Origin: Candidatus Neomicrothrix sp. UBA2974
Lineage (GTDB): Bacteria; Actinomycetota; Acidimicrobiia; Acidimicrobiales; MedAcidi-G1
Direction of reading: 5' to 3'
Assembly (NCBI GenBank): GCA_002348705.1
Contig: DEAU01000010.1
Coordinates: 24,122-88,121 of the forward strand
DNA: 64,000 nt
In this document: in pieces, positions 24,958 through 32,065 of the stretch
How the letters are laid out: every line of letters begins with the position of its first letter
How positions within the stretch are numbered: the first letter of the stretch is position 1
Made by a program: the position numbers and the translations under genes
The notes under the pieces: generated by a model
Told to the model about the DNA's origin: nothing
The model's database searches: none
What the model saw: only the letters and a program-made list of their open reading frames with translations

Positions 24958-25724
24958 AGGCCGTGATTCTGGCCGGGGGACTGGGGACCCGACTAGCTGA
25001 AGAGACGCAGGTGCGGCCGAAGCCCATGGTGGAGATCGGTGGACGGCCGCTTCTCTGGCACCTCATGAAGACCTACTCGGCTCATGGGGTTGATGATTTC
25101 ATCGTCTGCTGCGGTTACAAGGGCTACGTGATCAAGGAGTACTTCGCTAACTATTTCCTGCACGTGTCAGATGTGACGTTTGACGTAGCCGCCAACACGA
25201 TGGAGGTGCACCGGGACCGGGCGGAACCCTGGCGGGTCACGCTGGTCGACACTGGTGATCACACACTGACCGGAGGCCGCCTGAAGAGAATCGCGGAATA
25301 CGTTGCTGGCGACGAGGCCTTTTGTATGACCTATGGGGATGGGCTCGGCGACGTGGACATCACCGCCCTCGTCGAGTTTCACCGGAGCCATGGCCGGATG
25401 GCGACAGTCACCGCCGTTAAGCCGCCGGGTCGTTTTGGCGCCCTCGATATGGATGGAGAACGTGTAGCGGGTTTTACCGAGAAGCCCCCAGGCGATGAAG
25501 GGTTGATCAACGGTGGGTTCTTCGTCCTCGATCCTTCCTGTCTGGAACTCATAGAGGGTGACGACATTCGCTGGGAAGATGGCCCACTTCAGGAACTGGC
25601 CGAGCGGGGCGAACTACGGGCTTTCCAACACGCGGGCTTCTGGCAGCCGATGGACACCGTGCGTGAGCGCGACATACTCGCCAACCTGTGGGACATGGGA
25701 CAGGCCCCCTGGAAGGTTTGGTGA
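24954..25724 (+). CDS. rfbF: Glucose-1-phosphate cytidylyltransferase
   Basis: It makes CDP-glucose from CTP and glucose-1-phosphate, the entry to CDP-linked dideoxysugars. The product has 256 residues, the usual length. It has KAVILAGGLGTRLAEETQVRPKPMVEIGG (nucleotide-binding GGxGTRL and catalytic PKPM), FIVCCGYKGYVIKEYFANYF, MTYGDGLGDVDI (metal-binding) and GFTEKPPGDEGLINGGFFV, all diagnostic for RfbF rather than RmlA. GTG 24954 is chosen from the upstream AGGGGGGA and the overlap with the leader ORF. The next gene is a sugar C-methyltransferase. No RfbG-type CDP-glucose 4,6-dehydratase is obvious in the window, so that step may be elsewhere or done by one of the SDR genes. Confidence 0.93.
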   Translation: MKAVILAGGLGTRLAEETQVRPKPMVEIGGRPLLWHLMKTYSAHGVDDFIVCCGYKGYVIKEYFANYFLHVSDVTFDVAANTMEVHRDRAEPWRVTLVDTGDHTLTGGRLKRIAEYVAGDEAFCMTYGDGLGDVDITALVEFHRSHGRMATVTAVKPPGRFGALDMDGERVAGFTEKPPGDEGLINGGFFVLDPSCLELIEGDDIRWEDGPLQELAERGELRAFQHAGFWQPMDTVRERDILANLWDMGQAPWKVW

Positions 25725-25734
25725 CCGGAGGTTG

Positions 25735-26958
25735 ATGAAATGCCGTTGCTGCGGTTCGCATCTCGAACAGACCTTTCTCGACCTAGGCAGTTCGCCTCCG
25801 TCCAACGCATACCTGTCGGCGGCAGACTTAGCGGGACCAGAGGTCTGGTATCCGCTTCAGGTCATGGTTTGTGGGGACTGCCGGCTTGTCCAAACCAGAG
25901 ACTTCACCCGCGCCGAAGACCTCTTTACCGAGGATTACGCGTATTTCAGTGGCTTCTCAACCAGTTGGGTGGAGCACTGTCGTCGATACGTCGATGAGAT
26001 GGTGGATCGTCTTGGTCTCGGACCCGACAGCCTGGTGGTCGAGGTGGCCTGCAACGACGGGACTCTTCTAGCCAAGTTCCGCGATCGGGGTATTCGGTGT
26101 TTGGGAATCGAGCCGAGCGCCAGCACAGCTTCGGCCGCACGTGAACTCGGACTTGAGGTGGTGGAGGAGTTTGTTGGGGTCGACATGGCCGAACGACTGG
26201 CCGCTGAAGGTATTGCTGCTGATCTCTTGGTGGCCAACAACGTGGTGGCGCACGTGCCGGACATCGTGGACTTTGTGCGCGGTTGCGGATTCCTTCTGTC
26301 TCGTGACGGTGTGGCCAGCTTTGAGTTCCCCTACCTCCTGCGGCTAGTCAGGGGAGTCCAGTTTGACACCATCTACCACGAGCACTTCTCCTACCTCTCG
26401 TTGACCAGCCTTTCGCGAGTGGTGGATGCTGCAGGACTGGTGATCTGCGATGTCGGGGAGATCCCTACGCATGGAGGCAGCCTCCGCGTTTACCTCCGGC
26501 GAGCAGATGGGAGTCACCCCGTTTTGTTGGCCGTCCAAGCTGTTCTAGATGCTGAGGTGGAGGCCGGAATCGGACGCGACGAGTTCTACAACGGCTTTCA
26601 GGCAAAGGCCGACCGCGTGAAGGATGATCTCTTGCAGTTTCTTCTTGAGGCGCGGGCGAACGGTCGACGGGTGGCCGCATACGGTGCAGCAGCGAAGGGA
26701 AACACGCTCCTCAATTACGCAGGCATCCGCCCTGATCTAGTTCCGTTTGCGGTGGACCGGAATCCAGCCAAGCAGGGAAAGTTCCTCCCGGGTAGCCGCA
26801 TTCCGATCGTTGATGAAGGGAAGTTGATCGAGGCCCAACCAGAACACGTATTGGTCCTGCCCTGGAACATCTGGCCGGAACTTTCGGAGAGTCTGGCCTA
26901 CGTCCGTGAATGGGGGGGCTCGTTCGTAATGGCTGTTCCTGAACTCCAGATCGTTTGA
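25735..26958 (+). CDS. NDP-sugar C-methyltransferase (zinc-finger type)
   Basis: The product has 407 residues from ATG 25735, with CCGGAGG (25724-25730) as ribosome site; the frame is open further upstream into rfbF but the family's N-terminus is exactly here. The N-terminal zinc-binding domain has CRCCGS and CGDCRLVQ, the middle is a SAM domain (VVEVACNDGTLLAKF), and the C-terminal domain carries YHEHFSYLSL, with the catalytic His/Tyr region, and VAAYGAAAKGNTLLNYAG. This three-part architecture is that of the TylC3/NovU C-3 methyltransferases that build branched sugars. Placed directly after rfbF, it may methylate a CDP-linked keto-sugar. A paralogue is at 44448. Confidence 0.88.
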   Translation: MKCRCCGSHLEQTFLDLGSSPPSNAYLSAADLAGPEVWYPLQVMVCGDCRLVQTRDFTRAEDLFTEDYAYFSGFSTSWVEHCRRYVDEMVDRLGLGPDSLVVEVACNDGTLLAKFRDRGIRCLGIEPSASTASAARELGLEVVEEFVGVDMAERLAAEGIAADLLVANNVVAHVPDIVDFVRGCGFLLSRDGVASFEFPYLLRLVRGVQFDTIYHEHFSYLSLTSLSRVVDAAGLVICDVGEIPTHGGSLRVYLRRADGSHPVLLAVQAVLDAEVEAGIGRDEFYNGFQAKADRVKDDLLQFLLEARANGRRVAAYGAAAKGNTLLNYAGIRPDLVPFAVDRNPAKQGKFLPGSRIPIVDEGKLIEAQPEHVLVLPWNIWPELSESLAYVREWGGSFVMAVPELQIV

Positions 26959-26986
26959 GAACTCGCAGCAGTCGTCGGGTGGTTCA

Positions 26987-27006
26987 CCATCGCAGGGCTA
27001 CGATGG
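26987..27006 (+). promoter_or_regulatory. Possible promoter with overlapping inverted repeat before the aldolase module
   Basis: TACGAT (26999-27004) is a -10-like element. It sits in the right arm of CCATCG-N8-CGATGG (26987-26992 and 27001-27006), so a repressor could bind across it. Transcription would begin near 27011, giving a ~36-nt leader for the gene at 27047. This is weak evidence. Confidence 0.35.
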
Positions 27007-27046
27007 AGGCGACCGAACTGCAGGTTTCCCTTCCCCGAGTCAACCT

Positions 27047-28663
27047 ATGAGCACCCTCGAACCAGTCTTGATCGACTGCACCTTGCGCGATGGCGGGTAC
27101 CACAACGACTGGGATTTTCCGACAGACCTAATCGAGGAGTACCTGCAGGCAATGGCCGCGATCTCGGTAGACGTGGTCGAGCTTGGCTTTCGCGGTTTCG
27201 AGGCTGAGGGGTTCCGCGGGGGTTGTGCCTACACGACCGACCGCTTTATCGAGAGCTTGACGATTCCTGATGGGCTGACAATCGGGGTGATGGTCAACGC
27301 CGCAGAACTGGTCCAGTCGCCAGACGGCGTGAGTGGGGCCGTCGATCGCTTGTTCAAGCCTGCAGCCGACTCCCGGGTCACCATGGTCCGGTTGGCTAGC
27401 CACGTTGGCGAGTTCGATGGTGCCCTGGAGGCCACTACCCGGCTTCAGGAACTGGGCTACCGCGTTGGCGTGAACCTCATGCAGATCGGTGATCGAACGG
27501 ACAAGGAGGTTGAGGAGGTGGCCCGGCGAGCCGCCGCACGTCCTCCAGATGTGCTCTACTTCGCCGACAGCTTGGGCAGTATGGATCCCGACCAGACGGC
27601 GCACATGGTGCGGTTGCTGCGGCGGGCCTGGGACGGGGCACTAGGTATTCATACGCACGACAACATGGGTCGTGCTTTGGCCAACAGCCTGCGGGCTTTA
27701 GAAGAGGGCGTGGAATGGTTGGATGCCACGGTCACCGGTATGGGTCGGGGTCCCGGAAACGTTCGGACTGAAAATCTGGTCATCGAACTAGCCGAGAGAC
27801 GGAGTCAGTCCCTTGACATCGTGCCTCTGGTTTCACTTGTTGAACACCGGTTTCGACCTCTACAGGCGATACATGGGTGGGGGACGAACACCTACTACTA
27901 CCTAGCGGGCAAATACGGGGTGCATCCGACCTACGTCCAGTCGATGCTGGCAGATTCGCGATATGCGGAAGAGGATGTGCTTGCCGTGCTCGAATACTTG
28001 CGGCTGGCCGGCGGAAAGAAATTCAGCGTTGAGTCTCTCGAGACCGGAAGAAATTTCTACGACAGTCAACCGTCGGGCAGTTGGGCTCCAGCGGATCTCA
28101 TAAAGGGAAGGGACGTGCTTCTCCTCGGTTCAGGTCCCGGCGTGGCCGTCCACCGGTCGGCCCTAGTTCATTACATTGAGTCTGCAAGGCCAGTGGTCGT
28201 CGCTTTCAACACCGATTTGGCCCTAGAGGACCGTCTGGTCGACCTCAGAGTGGCAAGTCATCCATACCGCTTGCTGTCCAATGCCGCCGCCCATTTGAAG
28301 TTGCCGCAGCCTCTCGTGACCCCGGCCTCGATGCTGCCGGAGTCAGTCCGCGATCCGCTGGATGGGAAAGAGTTGCTCGATTTTGGACTGGCGATTCGCC
28401 CCGATACTTATGAGTTCTCTGACCGATACTGCGTACTCCCGACGTCGTTGACCGTGGCCTATGCGCTGGCTGTCGCAGCAAGTGGTCGGGCAAACCGGAT
28501 TCTTTTGGCCGGTTTCGACGGCTATTCGTCGGATGATCCGCGTAATATTGAGGTCGATCACCTGTTTGCTGGTTTCTCTGCCACTGAGGGAGCACCAGAG
28601 GTGGTCGCTATCACCCCCAGCCGTTACGACGTGGCCTCGGGTTCGGTCTACGCACTGGCCTGA
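27047..28663 (+). CDS. HMGL-type (DmpG-like) aldolase fused to a C-terminal Rossmann-like domain
   Basis: The product has 538 residues. Residues 1-~300 are a TIM-barrel HMGL-like domain: LIDCTLRDGGYHNDW (Asp10 metal ligand, Arg14), IHTHDNMGRALAN (His202 and His204) and TVTGMGRGPGNVRTE. This matches 4-hydroxy-2-oxovalerate aldolase-like enzymes that make or break C-C bonds next to a 2-keto acid. From ~345 a second domain begins with DVLLLGSGPGVAVH and ends with ILLAGFDGYSSDDPR, reminiscent of DUF115/MptE-like folds; its function is unknown to me. It is the first gene of a module with a ferredoxin-like protein, HAD phosphatase, HpaI aldolase and KdsB-like CMP-transferase. That context points to synthesis of a keto-deoxy sugar acid rather than aromatic catabolism. 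Confidence 0.78.
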   Translation: MSTLEPVLIDCTLRDGGYHNDWDFPTDLIEEYLQAMAAISVDVVELGFRGFEAEGFRGGCAYTTDRFIESLTIPDGLTIGVMVNAAELVQSPDGVSGAVDRLFKPAADSRVTMVRLASHVGEFDGALEATTRLQELGYRVGVNLMQIGDRTDKEVEEVARRAAARPPDVLYFADSLGSMDPDQTAHMVRLLRRAWDGALGIHTHDNMGRALANSLRALEEGVEWLDATVTGMGRGPGNVRTENLVIELAERRSQSLDIVPLVSLVEHRFRPLQAIHGWGTNTYYYLAGKYGVHPTYVQSMLADSRYAEEDVLAVLEYLRLAGGKKFSVESLETGRNFYDSQPSGSWAPADLIKGRDVLLLGSGPGVAVHRSALVHYIESARPVVVAFNTDLALEDRLVDLRVASHPYRLLSNAAAHLKLPQPLVTPASMLPESVRDPLDGKELLDFGLAIRPDTYEFSDRYCVLPTSLTVAYALAVAASGRANRILLAGFDGYSSDDPRNIEVDHLFAGFSATEGAPEVVAITPSRYDVASGSVYALA

Positions 28664-28721
28664 TGCCGAAATTGATAATAAATTCCCGCGACTCTCTTTC
28701 AATGCCAGGACGGTAGATCTG

Positions 28722-29741
28722 ATGAATCGTTTCGAGGTCATGCGTGGCCTGCTTGCTGATTCGAAGTACTTCAAGTTGGTGTGCGGCGCTGGCAATGAGA
28801 ATGCTGCAGAGGTTCGTCGTTTGGCGTTGGTCTACACGCTTGCAGGAGCCAACGGATTTGACGTGTCGGCCAAGCCTGATGTCGTAAAGGCATGCGGCGA
28901 GGGAATCGACCTCGCTTACGCCAACGCCGACCATTTTGGGGTAACGGTCCCGGTCCGGCCCTTCATCACAGTCAGTGTCGGAATGCCCGGAGACCACCAT
29001 GTCCGCAAGGCTTTCATCATCGATGACTGCGTCAGCTGCGACCTTTGCATTCCAGTCTGCCCAACTGACGCCATTCCGGAGAGTTTGGAGATCATTCCCG
29101 AGTTGTGTATTGGGTGCGGGAACTGTGAAGCCGCGTGTCCTCCGAAGGTTGCCGCCGTCAGGTATCGCCACAACGGGAAGGAGTTGGCCGAGTTGCTTCC
29201 GCGCTGCATCGAGGCAGGTGCTGAGAATATTGAACTCCATGCGGCGGTGCCCGGTGACGACGCCATCTTGGAGGAATGGGCGATGGTCGATGCCGCTCAG
29301 CCTGACAACTACATCTCTATGTGCCTTGACCGCTACCACCTTTCCAACGTCCAGCTGATTGAACGGATACGCGCCGCCTATGAGGTGGCCGGAGAGCGGA
29401 CGATCATTCAGGCCGACGGTGTGCCGATGAGCGGAGGATCAGACGACCACAATACGACGCTGCAGGCGGTGGCCATTGCCGACGTCATCCAGAAGGATCT
29501 AAAGGACAAGGAGCGGACCTTTCGTGACCTCCCGATCCTGCTCTCCGGCGGGACTAACGGGAAGACGGCCGAGATGGCACGCCTCTGCGACGTCCCCTAC
29601 CAAGGGGTATCGATCGGAACGCATGCTCGCGGGATCGTGAAGGGTTGGGTCAACGAGGAGGGCTTCGAAGACGACCTTGAGGCCGTCGGTCGGGCCCTAG
29701 GCCCTGCTGCCGACTTGGTGTCGCGGAGTGTTGCCGCTTGA
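28722..29741 (+). CDS. LdpA-like protein with two [4Fe-4S] motifs
   Basis: The product has 339 residues from ATG 28722; the frame runs further upstream but overlaps the aldolase gene. Residues ~10-95 (KLVCGAGNENAAEVRRLALV, YTLAGANGFDVSAKPD) resemble the N-terminal domain of LdpA, a redox-active protein known from cyanobacteria. Next are two ferredoxin motifs, CVSCDLCIPVCP and CIGCGNCEAACP, each CxxCxxCxxxCP. The C-terminal ~200 residues look like a TIM-barrel half (IQADGVPMSGGSDD, PILLSGGTNGKT). LdpA's biochemical reaction is not established, so I only infer electron transfer or Fe-S-dependent chemistry on the module's substrate. A 58-base AT-rich spacer separates it from the aldolase. Its stop overlaps the phosphatase (TTGA). 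Confidence 0.65.
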   Translation: MNRFEVMRGLLADSKYFKLVCGAGNENAAEVRRLALVYTLAGANGFDVSAKPDVVKACGEGIDLAYANADHFGVTVPVRPFITVSVGMPGDHHVRKAFIIDDCVSCDLCIPVCPTDAIPESLEIIPELCIGCGNCEAACPPKVAAVRYRHNGKELAELLPRCIEAGAENIELHAAVPGDDAILEEWAMVDAAQPDNYISMCLDRYHLSNVQLIERIRAAYEVAGERTIIQADGVPMSGGSDDHNTTLQAVAIADVIQKDLKDKERTFRDLPILLSGGTNGKTAEMARLCDVPYQGVSIGTHARGIVKGWVNEEGFEDDLEAVGRALGPAADLVSRSVAA

Positions 29742-30523
29742 TCGTTCTCCGGTCCGGTTTGGGCCGGATCCTGGCTGGGTGCGAGGCCGTCCTCTTCGAT
29801 AAGGACGGGACGCTGGTTGACATACACCACTATTGGGCATCGATGATTCGTCTTAGAGCTTCGCTTCTGGCTGAGCAGTGCTCAGTTGATGTGGAGGAGG
29901 GGGTGCTTGCCGACCGCCTGATATGGGCCATGGGTGTGGATCAGAAAAGTGGGCGTATAAGGCCTGAGGGTCCGGTGGGTGTCCAACCGCGGTCGGTGAT
30001 CGTGAGCGTTGCGACCGAGGTGATTCATGAGTTTGGTCTCACGGTTACGGAGGCTGAGGTGGAACAGGCTTTCACCGAAGTGGATTATCGGACAGCCGGA
30101 GACCTTGCCTCACTGGTCCGGATTCTGCCCGGCGTTGAGGAACTTCTCGAAGTGCTTTCTTCGCACGGTGTTGGGGCCGCAGTCGTAACTACGGACCTAT
30201 CTGAACGGGCACGGAGCGCGTTGGCTTCTGCGGGCATCCTCAACCGGTTCGAGGTGGTCCTTGGCGGAGACGATGTGGCGTGCACGAAACCCGCACCAGA
30301 CCTAGCACTGGCGGCAGTCGACTCCCTTGGCGTCGATGTTCGGCGAACGGCGGTTATCGGCGATCATCCGGTGGACGTGGGTATGGCTATGGCAGCTGGT
30401 TGTGGCGCTGCGGTCGGTGTTCTCACCGGCCTGGCAGGTGAGGCGGATTTTCTCGGGAAGCCATGTGCGATGGTTCCAGATCTGACACATTTATCGGTGA
30501 CCGGAGGAGGGTCCGATGTTTGA
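29738..30523 (+). CDS. HAD-superfamily phosphatase
   Basis: The product has 261 residues. Motif I is LFDKDGTLVD (nucleophile Asp and acid/base Asp), motif II VVTTD, motif III in CTKPAPD and motif IV VIGDHPVD, so the catalytic set is complete. It has a C1-type cap between motifs I and II, as in Gph-like phosphatases. In a ulosonic acid pathway such an enzyme would remove the terminal phosphate, as KdsC does for Kdo 8-phosphate and NanP/NeuA-linked phosphatases do for sialic acids. The TTG start overlaps the Fe-S protein's stop. The aldolase start at 30516 lies inside the last codons. Confidence 0.85.
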   Translation: MIVLRSGLGRILAGCEAVLFDKDGTLVDIHHYWASMIRLRASLLAEQCSVDVEEGVLADRLIWAMGVDQKSGRIRPEGPVGVQPRSVIVSVATEVIHEFGLTVTEAEVEQAFTEVDYRTAGDLASLVRILPGVEELLEVLSSHGVGAAVVTTDLSERARSALASAGILNRFEVVLGGDDVACTKPAPDLALAAVDSLGVDVRRTAVIGDHPVDVGMAMAAGCGAAVGVLTGLAGEADFLGKPCAMVPDLTHLSVTGGGSDV

Positions 30524-31301
30524 CAACCACCGTCTAAGAGGTCGCATTCACGCTGGGATTCCAGTACTAGGGACTTGGAATACGATGGCCGCACCGCTGG
30601 CCACGGAAGCGATGGCTCTAGGTGGCTTCGATTTTCAAGTAGTGGACCTAGAGCATGGGCCGTTCATCCTTGACCGGATACACGAACATGTGTCTGCCTG
30701 CGAGGCATCTACCGATTGTGCGCCATTGGTCCGTGTCCCGGCTAATGCCGATTGGATGGTTCTGCAGGCACTTGATCAGGGTGCCCATGGGGTAGTGGTT
30801 CCTCACGTACCCAGCGTTGAATCGGCGCAGCAACTCGCTGCCTCTTTGAGGTACTGGCCCGAAGGAAACCGCGGCTTCACCCCATTTTCCAAAGCCGGCG
30901 GCTTTAGCAACCGTGATGTTCCTGGGCATGTAGAGCGGAGCAACGCTGGCGCACTCGGTGTGGCCATGGTGGAATCGGCGGCCAGTCTCAATGTGGCAGA
31001 GAAGATCGCCGCAGTAGACGGGATCGACGTGGTCTATTTCGGTGCCTACGACCTCGCTCAGGATCTCGGGCACCCTGGACAGCCGACGCATCCGGCCGTT
31101 GTCGAAGCCATAACCGACGGTGTGCAGAGGGTTCGAGCCGCCGGTGGATGTGCTGGCGGCTTTGTTCCGCAGGACAGGGAGGGCGTCGCCTGGGTTCTGG
31201 AAATGGGCATTGGTTTCATAACCTATGAAGTGGATGCGTCGATCCTTAATCGGCACGTCAACGGCATGGCCGAATGGTTCGCCAGTGAGTTGGGCAGATG
31301 A
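30516..31301 (+). CDS. HpcH/HpaI-family class II aldolase
   Basis: The product has 261 residues. It shows FQVVDLEHGP (catalytic base His and substrate contact), PLVRVPANADW (the conserved Arg), GVAMVESAASL (metal-binding Glu) and VVYFGAYDLAQDLG (metal-binding Asp), the full active-site set of HpaI/2-keto-3-deoxy-L-rhamnonate-type aldolases. Such enzymes join pyruvate to an aldehyde, giving a 2-keto-3-deoxy acid, and could thus build the ulosonic acid skeleton directly. It lies between the HAD phosphatase (8-base overlap) and the KdsB-like gene (ATGA overlap). In-cluster use of a pyruvate aldolase instead of a PEP-dependent KdsA/NeuB synthase is unusual. Confidence 0.87.
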   Translation: MFDNHRLRGRIHAGIPVLGTWNTMAAPLATEAMALGGFDFQVVDLEHGPFILDRIHEHVSACEASTDCAPLVRVPANADWMVLQALDQGAHGVVVPHVPSVESAQQLAASLRYWPEGNRGFTPFSKAGGFSNRDVPGHVERSNAGALGVAMVESAASLNVAEKIAAVDGIDVVYFGAYDLAQDLGHPGQPTHPAVVEAITDGVQRVRAAGGCAGGFVPQDREGVAWVLEMGIGFITYEVDASILNRHVNGMAEWFASELGR

Positions 31302-32065
31302 CTCACGTTCGACCGCACACCACAGCGATCATTCCGGTCCGAATCGAGTCGTCCAGACTGCCCCGCAAGGCCCTCCTGGATATCTGCGGCCTTCCGATGG
31401 TCGTTCACGTATACCGTCGGTGCCTGCTGGCCGAACGACTCGATGACGTCGTCGTGGCTACCGACAGCGAGGAGGTCCGCTCGGTAGTCGAGGCGCATGG
31501 TGGCAAAGTAGCCATGACGAGTCCTGAACACCAGAACGGGACCGAACGGATTGCGGAGGCTGCCGAAGCGCTTGATTCGGAGATCGTCGTTAACGTCTTC
31601 GGTGATGAGGCCCTTGTAAACCCAGCTTCGATTGATGCCGTGGTTGCTGCTGTACAGGACGACCCAAAGGTCCAGGTGGCGATCCTGGTCAACCCATTCT
31701 CCAAACTGAACTCACCCTCGGACATCAAGGTCGTCCTCGACGAGAACGACGACGTTCTCTACCTTTCGCGGTCTGATATCCCCTCTAGCTCCAGGACGCC
31801 CAACGCGCCGATGCTCAAGGCGTACCACATTGTTCCGTTTCGCCGTGAGTTTCTCCTCGATTACGCCACCTGGCCACCGGGACGTCTTGAGCAGATTGAA
31901 TACCATGAACACTTAAGGATTCTCGAACGTGGTCATTCCATCCGAGCTGTTCATGTTGAGAGCAGCGCAGTGAGCGTGGACACAGTGGATGACCTTGAGC
32001 ATGTCCGCCGACTGATGAGGGACGACCCACTCCTTCCCCGGTATCGGGGCCCCTTCGATGACTGA
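31298..32065 (+). CDS. KdsB-like CMP-ulosonate cytidylyltransferase
   Basis: The product has 255 residues, the usual KdsB length. It has AIIPVRIESSRLPRKALLDICG (CTP-binding RxxSxRLPxK), GTERIAEAAEAL, IVVNVFGDEAL and DTVDDLEHVRRL near the end, matching 3-deoxy-manno-octulosonate cytidylyltransferases. The canonical VNVQGDEPL is changed to VNVFGDEAL (Gln to Phe, Pro to Ala) next to the metal-binding Asp, suggesting a different sugar. It activates a 2-keto-3-deoxy acid as CMP-sugar. Actinobacteria are not expected to make lipopolysaccharide Kdo, so the product is probably a surface-glycan ulosonate. It overlaps the next gene by 8 bases. Confidence 0.87.
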   Translation: MTHVRPHTTAIIPVRIESSRLPRKALLDICGLPMVVHVYRRCLLAERLDDVVVATDSEEVRSVVEAHGGKVAMTSPEHQNGTERIAEAAEALDSEIVVNVFGDEALVNPASIDAVVAAVQDDPKVQVAILVNPFSKLNSPSDIKVVLDENDDVLYLSRSDIPSSSRTPNAPMLKAYHIVPFRREFLLDYATWPPGRLEQIEYHEHLRILERGHSIRAVHVESSAVSVDTVDDLEHVRRLMRDDPLLPRYRGPFDD

